Assembly: GCA_934351925.1 (NCBI GenBank)
Contig: CAKRJT010000050.1
Coordinates: 1-13,089 of the forward strand
Direction: 5' to 3'
DNA: 13,089 nucleotides
Source of the DNA: an uncultured Lachnospiraceae bacterium
Lineage (GTDB): Bacteria > Bacillota > Clostridia > Lachnospirales > Lachnospiraceae
Below are positions 1 through 6,825 of this stretch, in pieces. Made by a program: the position numbers and the translations under genes. The notes beneath the pieces are model-generated. The model had not been told where the DNA came from, searched no databases, and worked only from the letters and a program-made list of their open reading frames with translations. Each line of letters opens with the position of its first letter. The first letter of the stretch is position 1.

Positions 1-2
1 GT

Positions 3-998
3 TTATGCACCTGCTGCATGGAAGAACATGAAGTAAAAACAGTTCTTGTCAAAGATACCTCTACCTTCAAGGGCATAAGTGTATCTTACGAAGCTGAATA
101 TTTATTTTGTGATATTGCAGAAGAATTATATATGAACGAACAGCAGATACAGCAAAATGATATTCGGCTCAAAGATGCTTACAGACAGTCCGAAGGTTTA
201 TTGACATCTTCTGAGATTATTAATATTCGTGCTAAATACGGGATAAGCCAGAGCGACCTCTGTCTGCTTCTCGGCTGGGGAGGAAAGACAATCACCAGAT
301 ATGAGAGCCATCAAGTTCAGGATAGAGCACATGATACCATACTAAAGAAACTTGATAAAGACCCGGAATGGTTCCTCTCATTGTTAAATAATGCAAAAGA
401 TAACCTGTCTGACGAAGCATATCGTAAATATCTCTCTACAGCTACCTGTTTATACGAAGAGGAGCAGGACATATATCTGCGTAAGGCTATTGAAGCCGGT
501 TATACTAAATTTCGCGGCAATGAGGCTTACAACGGCAACACAGAGCTATCACTTGATAAAGTTGTCGATGTTATTCGGTATTTTGCCTCATCAACACGGA
601 TAAGCAATCTCTACAAAGTGAAACTTATGAAAATGATGTGGTATGCAGATTTTCTTTCCTACAAAGAAAGAGGGCACGCAATAACCGGTTTGGTCTATCA
701 GGCGCTGCCTATGGGCGCCGTACCCATCGGACACAACTCAATCATTGATTTGCGAGATGTACCATGCGAGGAAGTGGACTTTGGCGAAACCATAGCTTAT
801 CACTTTTTCCCTTCCAAGACAAACGATTATAAATCATTAGACGATGAAGATAAAAGAATTTTGGATATCGTCATTGACAAGCTTGGGCTAATGACCAAAT
901 ATGAGATTGTTTCCTTTATGCATCAGGAACAGGCCTATAAAGAAACTGCTCCAAGAGCTATAATCTCATTCAAATACGCCAACACCCTTAAGCTGTAA
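3..998 (+). CDS. SocA/Panacea-domain (DUF4065) antitoxin with HTH, 5' truncated by window edge
   Basis: The reading frame is open to the left edge (frame 3), so the true start is outside the window. An ATG at 18 exists but has no ribosome binding site, and the residues before it (LCTCC) look like part of a zinc-binding Cys cluster belonging to the same protein. Counting from that ATG, an N-terminal MqsA-like region is followed by an XRE-type helix-turn-helix at about 62-112 (SSEIINIRAKYGISQSDLC, then GWGGKTITRYE), a linker, and a SocA-like DUF4065/Panacea domain at about 180-310 (KLMKMMWYADFLSY, GAVPIGHN). Proteins of this architecture are antitoxins that bind their operator through the HTH and neutralise diverse small toxins through the Panacea domain. 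The neighbour downstream is a MarR regulator, so the toxin, if present, should be upstream. The gene looks AT-richer than the folate genes, which fits a mobile module. Family confidence is high; the toxin partner is unknown. Confidence 0.85.
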   Translation, partial: LCTCCMEEHEVKTVLVKDTSTFKGISVSYEAEYLFCDIAEELYMNEQQIQQNDIRLKDAYRQSEGLLTSSEIINIRAKYGISQSDLCLLLGWGGKTITRYESHQVQDRAHDTILKKLDKDPEWFLSLLNNAKDNLSDEAYRKYLSTATCLYEEEQDIYLRKAIEAGYTKFRGNEAYNGNTELSLDKVVDVIRYFASSTRISNLYKVKLMKMMWYADFLSYKERGHAITGLVYQALPMGAVPIGHNSIIDLRDVPCEEVDFGETIAYHFFPSKTNDYKSLDDEDKRILDIVIDKLGLMTKYEIVSFMHQEQAYKETAPRAIISFKYANTLKL

Positions 999-1015
999 AT
1001 TCATCGTTTTCATAC

Positions 1016-1044
1016 TTGACAACTATCCGAAATCGGACTATACT
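1016..1044 (+). promoter_or_regulatory. Sigma-A promoter of the marR-MATE operon
   Basis: TTGACA at 1016-1021, a 17-bp spacer, then TATACT at 1039-1044. The -35 is a full consensus match and the -10 differs at one base. Transcription should start near 1051, giving a leader of about 125 nt before the regulator gene. The spacer holds the first of two palindromic operators, as expected for an autorepressed MarR operon. Confidence 0.8.
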
Positions 1045-1066
1045 GGATAAAGTCCGATTTCGGACT
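1026..1066. promoter_or_regulatory. Paired palindromic operators, probable MarR-family binding sites
   Basis: TCCGA-AA-TCGGA at 1026-1037 lies between the -35 and -10. TCCGA-TT-TCGGA at 1053-1064 lies just past the predicted transcription start, and its palindrome extends to AGTCCGA-TT-TCGGACT (1051-1066). The centres are 27 bp apart. Paired symmetric sites at a promoter are typical of MarR autoregulation; that the regulator encoded at 1179 is the protein that binds them is inferred from position only. Confidence 0.7.
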
Positions 1067-1070
1067 TTTT
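1026..1070 (+). terminator. Possible rho-independent terminator of the upstream antitoxin gene
   Basis: The two operators are inverted copies of each other and form a perfect 14-bp stem (1026-1039 with 1051-1064) with an 11-nt loop, followed by CTTTTT and more T-rich sequence. It begins 28 nt after the antitoxin stop codon. A transcript reading through from the antitoxin gene would contain the hairpin, while one starting at about 1051 would lack the 5' arm. It may therefore serve as terminator and operator at once. Confidence 0.5.
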
Positions 1071-1178
1071 ATTTTGCATAATTAGGATATTTCGTTAATT
1101 TTGTAAAAATTTCTTATTATATTTACAGCAATTTTTGCACCCATATTTTTTATTGAAACCGAACCTAGGAGGTAAACC

Positions 1179-1619
1179 ATGAACAACGATAAATACCTTT
1201 GGCTTCTAAACCACAGACTCAAGGAGAACGATGACTGGTACCAGCAGGCTGCCAAGCTGCTTGGACTGTCCGACAGCACCTTCTGGATATTATATATGCT
1301 GTATGATTATCCTGACGGGATAACACAGAGCGAAATATGTTCGATGTCATGTTTTCCAAAGCAGACCGTCAATTCCTCGCTCAAAAAGCTTGAGACGGAC
1401 GGAACCATAAGCCTTGTTCCCGGCAGCGACGCCAGAAGTAAGAAGATTATCCTGACTGCGGCAGGGAAAGAACTCATAGAGAATACTGTGGTGAAAGTGC
1501 GTCATGCGGAATACACCGCGTTAAACGGCATGACTGAAGCCGAAAAGGAAGCCCTCGTATCCACGCTAGACAAGTTTACACGGCTTTTAAATGAGGCAAC
1601 ACACCTTATTAACGAATAG
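1179..1619 (+). CDS. MarR-family transcriptional regulator
   Basis: A 146-residue protein of normal MarR length. A winged helix-turn-helix occupies roughly residues 30-100: helix start at DSTFWILYMLYDYPDGIT, recognition helix region FPKQTVNSSLKKLETDG, and the wing around SDARSKKIILTAAG, with helical dimerisation ends at both termini. The start is set by a perfect AGGAGGT at 1167-1173, six nt before ATG. It is followed 54 nt later by a MATE exporter gene and preceded by a consensus promoter with two symmetric operators. It is therefore most likely a local repressor of its own operon, released by a small-molecule substrate of the pump. The inducer cannot be read from the sequence. Confidence 0.9.
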   Translation: MNNDKYLWLLNHRLKENDDWYQQAAKLLGLSDSTFWILYMLYDYPDGITQSEICSMSCFPKQTVNSSLKKLETDGTISLVPGSDARSKKIILTAAGKELIENTVVKVRHAEYTALNGMTEAEKEALVSTLDKFTRLLNEATHLINE

Positions 1620-1673
1620 TGTAAAAACAGCATGAGACAATAAAACTATAATTTTTACAAGAGGAGAATAACC

Positions 1674-3005
1674 ATGAAAATTCAATTATCTGACCACTTT
1701 ACCTACAGAAGACTTCTTCGGTTTGTCTTTCCGTCAATAGTGATGATGGTGTTCACGTCAATTTACGGCGTTGTCGACGGACTGTTTGTTTCCAACTTTG
1801 TGGGAAAGGACGCCTTCGCAGCCATCAACCTGGTAATGCCGTTTCTTATGATATTCGGCGGTGTCGGATTTATGTTCGGAACCGGAGGAAGCGCGCTCGT
1901 CGCCATGACCCTTGGAGAGCAGAAGAAGGAGAGAGCCAACCAGTATTTTACAATGATAATAGCAGGAACCGCTATCACGGGTGCGATAATCTCTCTGATA
2001 GGCTGCATCATAATGCGCCCGGTCGCAATATGGCTCGGTGCCGAGGGCGATATAATCAACGACTGCGTGATTTACGGAAGAATAATGATGATATTTAATA
2101 TAACCTTCATGTTACAGAACGCATTTCAGGGCTTCTTTATCACGGCAGAGAAGCCACACCTCGGACTCATCACAACCGTCGCCGCAGGACTTACGAACAT
2201 GGTGCTTGATGCGCTGCTTGTCGGCGTACTCAGATGGGGCGTTGCAGGAGCCGCGATTGCCACGGGACTGTGCCAGACTGTCGGAGGAATTATCCCGTTA
2301 ATATATTTCCTCAGACCTAACAGCAGCATTTTAAGGCTTATCCGCACAAAGCTCGAGATAAAGAGCATTGCCCGCGCCTGCTGGAACGGCGCCTCAGAGT
2401 TCGTGTCTAACACGGCATCATCTATCGTAGGTATAGTATACAACTTCCAGCTTCTGAAGTATGCCGGCGCAGACGGGGTTGCCGCTAACGGGGTGCTCAT
2501 GTATGTGCAGTTCATATTTATCGCAATGTTTGTCGGCTATGCGATGGGCGGCGCACCGATTATCAGCTACCATTACGGCGCCGGAAATACCGACGAGCTC
2601 AGGAACATGTTCAAAAAGAGCAATATCATTATGGGTATTGCCGGAAGTATAATGACGGTTCTCGCATTTACACTCGCCGGTACGCTCTCAAGGATATTCG
2701 TAGGCTACGACGCAGAGCTCTTCGCCATGACGAAGCATGCCTTCAGGATATTTTCGCTTGCATTTATTTTCAGCGGCTTTACAATATTTGCCTCATCATT
2801 TTTCACCGCACTCAACAACGGCGGCATTTCGGCGGCGATATCATTTCTCCGAACCTTCATATTCAAAATGGCAGCTGTCATAATCATGCCTGTTTTCTGG
2901 AAGCTTGACGGAATATGGTGGTCAGTTACGATGGCGGAGGTGTTCGCACTCATCATTTCAGTGATATTTTTGATTGTTTACAGGAAAAAATATAATTATG
3001 TATAA
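1674..3005 (+). CDS. MATE-family efflux transporter (multi-antimicrobial/toxin extrusion)
   Basis: A 443-residue, very hydrophobic protein of the usual MATE length, consistent with about 12 membrane helices. The N-terminus (FRYRRLLRFVFPSIVMM-like start, then TSIYGVVDGLFVSNFVG) is characteristic of the NorM/DinF-like MATE group. MATE proteins export cationic drugs, dyes or metabolites using Na+ or H+ gradients. The start has GAGGAG at 1661-1666, seven nt before ATG. It shares a transcript with the MarR regulator upstream, which suggests substrate-inducible expression. A hairpin at 3045-3074 closes the operon. Family assignment is secure; the substrate is unknown. Confidence 0.92.
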   Translation: MKIQLSDHFTYRRLLRFVFPSIVMMVFTSIYGVVDGLFVSNFVGKDAFAAINLVMPFLMIFGGVGFMFGTGGSALVAMTLGEQKKERANQYFTMIIAGTAITGAIISLIGCIIMRPVAIWLGAEGDIINDCVIYGRIMMIFNITFMLQNAFQGFFITAEKPHLGLITTVAAGLTNMVLDALLVGVLRWGVAGAAIATGLCQTVGGIIPLIYFLRPNSSILRLIRTKLEIKSIARACWNGASEFVSNTASSIVGIVYNFQLLKYAGADGVAANGVLMYVQFIFIAMFVGYAMGGAPIISYHYGAGNTDELRNMFKKSNIIMGIAGSIMTVLAFTLAGTLSRIFVGYDAELFAMTKHAFRIFSLAFIFSGFTIFASSFFTALNNGGISAAISFLRTFIFKMAAVIIMPVFWKLDGIWWSVTMAEVFALIISVIFLIVYRKKYNYV

Positions 3006-3044
3006 TTAGGATTGCAATGGCATAGCACAAAGCAGTCTTGTATC

Positions 3045-3080
3045 ATCAGGGGCAAAGTATCTTTTGCCCCTGATTTCATA
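3045..3080 (+). terminator. Rho-independent terminator after the MATE gene
   Basis: A perfect 12-bp stem pairs 3045-3056 (ATCAGGGGCAAA) with 3063-3074 (TTTGCCCCTGAT) across a 6-nt loop, 40 nt after the MATE stop codon. The T-tract after it is short (TTTCATATAAT), so termination may be incomplete, but the GC-rich stem and its place between two independently promoted units support the call. Confidence 0.75.
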
Positions 3081-3117
3081 TAATAAAATCGATGATATTA
3101 GATTTTTCATGCTTTGC

Positions 3118-3146
3118 TTGACGTACAGTTTTCTGTACTTTATAAT
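3118..3146 (+). promoter_or_regulatory. Sigma-A promoter of yefM-yoeB
   Basis: TTGACG at 3118-3123, a 17-bp spacer (3124-3140), and TATAAT at 3141-3146. This is a near-consensus promoter. It gives a leader of about 60 nt before the antitoxin ATG at 3214. Confidence 0.85.
3123..3138. promoter_or_regulatory. Palindromic operator in the promoter spacer, probable YefM site
   Basis: GTACAG-TTTT-CTGTAC is a perfect inverted repeat filling the spacer between -35 and -10. The known E. coli YefM operator is built on TGTACA-type cores, and CTGTAC resembles that core. A third partial half-site, CTGTATAA, follows at 3161-3168. Binding by the YefM encoded here is inferred. Confidence 0.65.
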
Positions 3147-3213
3147 ATATACAAAAATAACTGTATAAACAATTGATTATGTATAAAATTGATTGAGAAT
3201 AGGAGGTACCATT

Positions 3214-3480
3214 ATGCTGGCTGTTAATTATACAAATCTTCGCGATAATATGAAAACCTACATGGATAAAGTCACCGATGATTGTGAAACGATGATTGTC
3301 ACAAGAAAAGACAATAAGAATGTTGTCATTTTATCGGAGGACGCCTATAATAATCTGATGGAAAATGCATATGTTATGGGAAATAAATCCAACTATGACT
3401 GGCTTATGGACTCTAAAGCCCAGTTAGATAACGGAAAAATATCTGTACATGACCTTTCCGGGGTAGATATTGATGAATAA
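3214..3480 (+). CDS. yefM: YefM antitoxin (Phd/YefM family)
   Basis: An 88-residue antitoxin. The N-terminal Phd/YefM DNA-binding fold is seen in VNYTNLRDNMKTYMDKV, then the conserved IVTRKDNKNVVILSEDAYNNL segment at about 28-48. The acidic C-terminal tail, which should wrap the toxin, includes NYDWLMDSKAQLDNG. It matches E. coli YefM throughout its length. The start is the ATG at 3214, served by AGGAGGT at 3201-3207; a TTG codon at 3193 would lie upstream of that site and is rejected. The gene overlaps the toxin gene by 8 nt, a usual arrangement that favours coupled translation. YefM alone and in complex with YoeB normally represses its own promoter, which agrees with the palindrome at 3123-3138. 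Confidence 0.92.
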   Translation: MLAVNYTNLRDNMKTYMDKVTDDCETMIVTRKDNKNVVILSEDAYNNLMENAYVMGNKSNYDWLMDSKAQLDNGKISVHDLSGVDIDE

Positions 3481-3736
3481 AATATTTACAGATAATGGCT
3501 GGAAGGACTATATCTACTGGCAGACAGAGGACAGAAAGACATTAAAGAAGATAAACCATCTTATATATGACATCTGTAGAAACGGCAACGAAGGAATAGG
3601 AAAGCCTGAACCCTTAACCGGAAATCTGACCGGTTTCTGGAGCCGCCGTATAAATGATAAAGAAAGACTGATATATAAAATTGACGACGAGAACATATAT
3701 ATTCTGGCATGCCGCTATCATTACAGCGACACATAA
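3473..3736 (+). CDS. yoeB: YoeB toxin, ribosome-dependent mRNA endonuclease
   Basis: An 87-residue RelE/YoeB-fold toxin that cleaves mRNA in the ribosomal A site. The E. coli active-site residues all occur at the same numbers: Glu46, Arg65, His83 and Tyr84 (GKPEPL, NDKERLIY, CRYHY). The toxin therefore looks intact and active. The start is taken as ATG at 3473, inside the antitoxin's last codons; TTG at 3470 is also in frame and possible. There is no good hairpin terminator after the stop, so transcription from the yefM promoter could continue into nadD. The module is AT-richer than the folate genes, consistent with horizontal acquisition. Confidence 0.94.
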   Translation: MNKIFTDNGWKDYIYWQTEDRKTLKKINHLIYDICRNGNEGIGKPEPLTGNLTGFWSRRINDKERLIYKIDDENIYILACRYHYSDT

Positions 3737-3797
3737 GTATTATTTTCATAACGGTTCAGCCATGCCGGATTGTTAAAAATGCGCTAACGGTTCGGCA

Positions 3798-3803
3798 TAT
3801 AAT
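3798..3803 (+). promoter_or_regulatory. Possible -10 box upstream of nadD
   Basis: A perfect TATAAT lies 44 nt before the nadD start, but no good -35 is found at 16-18 bp. The nearest, TTGTTA at 3770-3775, is 22 bp away. The region also has a 9-bp direct repeat, TAACGGTTC, at 3749-3757 and 3785-3793. It may be a regulated or activator-dependent promoter for the nadD run, or chance. Confidence 0.3.
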
Positions 3804-3815
3804 TTGATATTTGAA

Positions 3816-3833
3816 TCACTGCAACAGCAGTGA
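3816..3833 (+). other. Hairpin immediately upstream of the nadD ribosome binding site
   Basis: TCACTGC (3816-3822) pairs perfectly with GCAGTGA (3827-3833) across an AACA tetraloop, ending three nt before the GGAGGAG ribosome binding site at 3837-3843. It could tune translation or protect the 5' end of a processed mRNA. The structure is visible; its role is inferred. Confidence 0.45.
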
Positions 3834-3846
3834 CATGGAGGAGCAG

Positions 3847-4449
3847 ATGTCACGCATAGGTATAATGGGCGGAACCTTCAACCCGGTACACACCGGACAT
3901 CTTATCATCGCGCAGCAGGCACTTGCTTTATTGCGGCTCGATAAGATATGGTTCATGCCGGCAGGCGACCCGCCGCATAAGAATAATAAGATATTGGACA
4001 AAAACAACCGCCGAAATATGTTGGAGCTCGCCCTACAGGGAAATCCGGATTTCGAGCTGTTCACCTACGAGCTTGAGAAGGAGAGACCGAGCTATTCCGC
4101 TGTCACGATGACTGAGCTTGACGAAATCTATCCTGATAATGATTTTTTCTTCATTATGGGTTCTGACTCGCTTATGGATTTTGATAAATGGTATCACCCG
4201 GAGATTATCTGCCGGCACACGGCGCTCGTATGCGCGGACAGAAATAATGTTCCCGATGATAAGCTTGAACAGGTAAAACGGCAGCTTGAGGGCAGCTATG
4301 GTGCACGGATATATCTTATCGATACTCCCCAGCTTGAAATCAGCTCAAGTGATATACGAAAACGTCTTGCCACCGACCCGGTATCGGCGCGCTACATGGT
4401 TCCCGAGGCGGTGTACAAATATATCATTGAGAATGAATTGTACATGTGA
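3847..4449 (+). CDS. nadD: Nicotinate-nucleotide adenylyltransferase
   Basis: NadD transfers AMP from ATP to nicotinate mononucleotide, giving deamido-NAD, a late step of NAD synthesis in the cytoplasm. The nucleotidyltransferase signature GGTFNPVHTGH is at residues 8-18, PPHK at 42-45, and the second ATP-binding motif ISSSDIRKRL at 165-174. The 200-residue length is usual. The start is ATG 3847, preceded by GGAGGAG at 3837-3843. The in-frame ATG at 3835 and TTG at 3811 would place that site inside the gene and are rejected. It is followed by yqeK and rsfS, the standard neighbourhood in Firmicutes. Confidence 0.95.
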   Translation: MSRIGIMGGTFNPVHTGHLIIAQQALALLRLDKIWFMPAGDPPHKNNKILDKNNRRNMLELALQGNPDFELFTYELEKERPSYSAVTMTELDEIYPDNDFFFIMGSDSLMDFDKWYHPEIICRHTALVCADRNNVPDDKLEQVKRQLEGSYGARIYLIDTPQLEISSSDIRKRLATDPVSARYMVPEAVYKYIIENELYM

Positions 4450-4528
4450 TATATTAGTGTGAAAAGAATATCTAAATCAGATAGCTATATTTGATGGACA
4501 TAAATTGATGTACGGAAGCGAGGATCAC

Positions 4529-5104
4529 ATGGACAACGAACAGATTACATTGATTAAAAAAAATTTAGCAAAGAAACTTACTCCGTCGCGCTATGAGCAC
4601 ACACTCGGTGTCGCATACACAAGTGCCGCACTTGCCATGCGCTACGGCTGTGACATGGATAAGGCTTTTATGGCAGGGCTTCTTCACGACTGTGCGAAAT
4701 ACCTTTCGGGCGAGCGTCTCTTAGAAAAATGTGCCAAGTTCGGCATTGAGGTAAGCGAGGCGGAGAAACGCCAGCCGGATCTTTTACATGCAAAGATGGG
4801 GGCTTACTATGCTGAGTACAGACATGGGGTTGCCGACCCTGAAATATGCCACGCCATCTGCTGTCACACGACAGGCTGCCCTGACATGAGCCTTCTCGAC
4901 ATGATAGTATATGTTGCGGACTATATAGAGCCTAACCGCGACAAGGCGCCGAGGCTGCCATATTTCCGCGAGCTCTCATTCAGTGATATAAAGCAGTGTA
5001 CCTACGAGATACTCGAAAACACCATTGAATATGTGAAGAGCAAAAACGGCACAATAGATGATACAACAGTTAAGGCATATGAGAGCCTTAAAGCCAAACT
5101 GTAA
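4529..5104 (+). CDS. yqeK: HD-domain Ap4A hydrolase, YqeK family
   Basis: YqeK proteins are HD-superfamily metalloenzymes that hydrolyse diadenosine tetraphosphate symmetrically to two ADP. Metal-binding residues are in place: His24 (RYEHTLGVA), His53-Asp54 (AGLLHDCAK), His87 (LLHAKMG), His113 (ICCHTTG) and Asp131 (VYVADYIEPNRD). The 191-residue length fits the family. Start choice: ATG 4529 has GAGGA at 4520-4524 close upstream, while the in-frame ATG at 4508 has no ribosome binding site and adds residues not typical of the family. It lies 79 nt after nadD and 42 nt before rsfS, probably on one transcript. Confidence 0.92.
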   Translation: MDNEQITLIKKNLAKKLTPSRYEHTLGVAYTSAALAMRYGCDMDKAFMAGLLHDCAKYLSGERLLEKCAKFGIEVSEAEKRQPDLLHAKMGAYYAEYRHGVADPEICHAICCHTTGCPDMSLLDMIVYVADYIEPNRDKAPRLPYFRELSFSDIKQCTYEILENTIEYVKSKNGTIDDTTVKAYESLKAKL

Positions 5105-5146
5105 GACAGTAGTATCCGGCTTAATGCCGCCTATCGGAGGTAATTT

Positions 5147-5494
5147 ATGAATTCAAAGGAACTGACAAAAATAATATATAATGCCCTCGACGACAAGAAG
5201 GGCGAGAACATCAAGATACTTGATATAAGCAAGGTTTCCGTTATCGCAGACTATTTTGTTATAGCTAACGGAAGCAACATCAATCAGGTTCAGGCGCTTG
5301 CCGACAACGTAAAAGAGGAGCTCTATAAGCTCGGGCTTGAGCCTAAGAATGTTGAGGGCTACCGGAGCGCGTCATGGATTTTGCTCGACTATACCGATGT
5401 CATAGTCCATGTTTTCTCCAAGGACGACAGATTTTTCTACGACCTTGAGAGAATATGGCGCGACGGAAGGGAAATAGAGGTCAAAGAGCTATGA
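5147..5494 (+). CDS. rsfS: Ribosomal silencing factor RsfS (YbeB/Iojap)
   Basis: RsfS binds ribosomal protein uL14 on the large subunit and blocks subunit joining when nutrients run low. The 115-residue protein shows the family core: VIADYFVIANGSN at about 32-44 and the conserved EGYRSASWILLDYTDVIVH followed by VFSKDDRFFYDLERIW. The start has CGGAGG at 5136-5141, five nt before ATG. The stop codon overlaps the start of folC by four bases (ATGA at 5491-5494), so the two are likely translationally coupled. A short GC hairpin (GGC/GCC at about 5117-5129) sits just before the ribosome binding site. Confidence 0.94.
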   Translation: MNSKELTKIIYNALDDKKGENIKILDISKVSVIADYFVIANGSNINQVQALADNVKEELYKLGLEPKNVEGYRSASWILLDYTDVIVHVFSKDDRFFYDLERIWRDGREIEVKEL

Positions 5495-6825
5495 TACTCA
5501 GTTACGACGATGCCCTTTCTATTATCCGCAATGCCGAAAAAGCCGGAAGCATCATGGACGTTGAGACCATGCGTGAGCTGATGGAGCATCTCGGAAATCC
5601 GCAGGACAAGCTGCGGATAATACACATCGCAGGAACGAACGGAAAAGGCTCGACACTCGCGATGATATCAACAATTCTCACCACGGCAGGCTGCAGGGTC
5701 GGAAGATATATCTCTCCGACTCTTGTCACATATCTTGAGAGGATACAGATTGACGGGGCATATATTTCCGAGACGGAGTTTGCCGAAGTGATGGGTGATA
5801 TCGCTGACGCGTTGAACACTATGAAAAGCTCAGCCTCGAGGCTTCCGACAGCCTTCGAGCTTGAGACGGCAGCAGCGTTTCTGTATTTTCATAAGAAAAA
5901 TGTTGATTTTGTCGTACTCGAGACGGGTCTTGGCGGAGAGTATGATGCCACCAATGTATGCTCAGCCCCTCTATGCTGCGTGTTCACCTCAATAGGGCTC
6001 GACCATATGGGTATTCTCGGCAGCACCTTGCCGGAGATTGCTTCCGTCAAAGCCGGAATTGTCATGCCGGGAACAACAGTTGTCACAACTGTACAGGACC
6101 GTGGAGCGATGGAGGTTTTAGAGCAGAAGTGCCAGAGTACCGGCAGCAGGCTTATCGTATCCGACTATACGTCAGATGCCTCCGACATACGCTACGCGGC
6201 TTGTCCATGGGCTGATGAGGGCACAAGCTACACACATGCAAGAGCCGGACAGATTGCGCTGGGGCTTGCCGGAACCTATCAGATTATTAATTCCTGCCTT
6301 GCCATATCCTGTGTGGAGGCACTTATGCAAATGGGCTATAAGATTTCCTATGCAGATGTCCGTGCCGGAATCAAGGCGACCAAGTGGTTTGGCAGGCTTA
6401 GCCTCATAGGCAGTGAACCTCCGTTTTTTGTCGACGGGGCACACAATGAGCCTGCGGCAAGACAGCTTCGCTCATCGGTTCTTACATATTTTACACCCCA
6501 GGCTCTCAACGGGCGCAGGCTGGTGTACATCATGGGCGTATTTGCCGATAAGGACTATGAAAAGATAATAGAGCTCATGCTTCCTATGGCTGACCATATT
6601 TTTACCATAGAGACCCCAGGCAACAGACGGGCGATGCCGGCGGACGAGCTTGCAGGACGTATCAACAAAAAAAAGAACATTGCCACCGCCTGCCGCGATA
6701 TAACCGACGCGGTGGAGCAGGCAGTTACATACAATAACGGCGATGTGGCTGTGCTTGCCTTTGGCTCACTTTCACATCTAAACCAGATCAGAGAGGCATA
6801 TGAGGAATGGACAAGGAAAAGATAA
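5491..6825 (+). CDS. folC: Bifunctional dihydrofolate synthase / folylpolyglutamate synthase
   Basis: FolC adds glutamate to dihydropteroate and extends the polyglutamate tail of folates, using ATP. The P-loop GTNGKGST is at residues 48-55, the Mur-ligase-like motif ETGLGGEYDATNV at 144-156 (usually GGRLDATN), SIGLDH at 167-172, WFGRLS at 299-304 and DGAHN at 315-319. At 444 residues it has the expected length. The start is ATG 5491 within the ATGA overlap with rsfS, with AGAGG at 5476-5480. An upstream in-frame codon at 5455 lies deep inside rsfS and is rejected. The 3' end overlaps folE by 19 nt. The family also includes MurC-F-like ligases, but the motifs and the folate neighbours make FolC clear. 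Confidence 0.93.
   Translation: MILSYDDALSIIRNAEKAGSIMDVETMRELMEHLGNPQDKLRIIHIAGTNGKGSTLAMISTILTTAGCRVGRYISPTLVTYLERIQIDGAYISETEFAEVMGDIADALNTMKSSASRLPTAFELETAAAFLYFHKKNVDFVVLETGLGGEYDATNVCSAPLCCVFTSIGLDHMGILGSTLPEIASVKAGIVMPGTTVVTTVQDRGAMEVLEQKCQSTGSRLIVSDYTSDASDIRYAACPWADEGTSYTHARAGQIALGLAGTYQIINSCLAISCVEALMQMGYKISYADVRAGIKATKWFGRLSLIGSEPPFFVDGAHNEPAARQLRSSVLTYFTPQALNGRRLVYIMGVFADKDYEKIIELMLPMADHIFTIETPGNRRAMPADELAGRINKKKNIATACRDITDAVEQAVTYNNGDVAVLAFGSLSHLNQIREAYEEWTRKR

Noticed and set aside
1068..1178. Possible riboswitch or leader peptide in the long marR leader
   Set aside because: The stretch is AT-rich with no conserved aptamer-like pairing and no short ORF with a ribosome binding site.
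2126..2515. 129-codon open frame on the minus strand inside the MATE gene
   Set aside because: It lies wholly within a clear membrane transporter gene, has no ribosome binding site and encodes a Pro/Ala/Ser-rich sequence with no family resemblance.
3737..3846. Possible terminator between yoeB and nadD formed by ATGCCG (3762-3767) and CGGCAT (3793-3798)
   Set aside because: The stem is only six pairs with a 25-nt loop and no T-tract follows.
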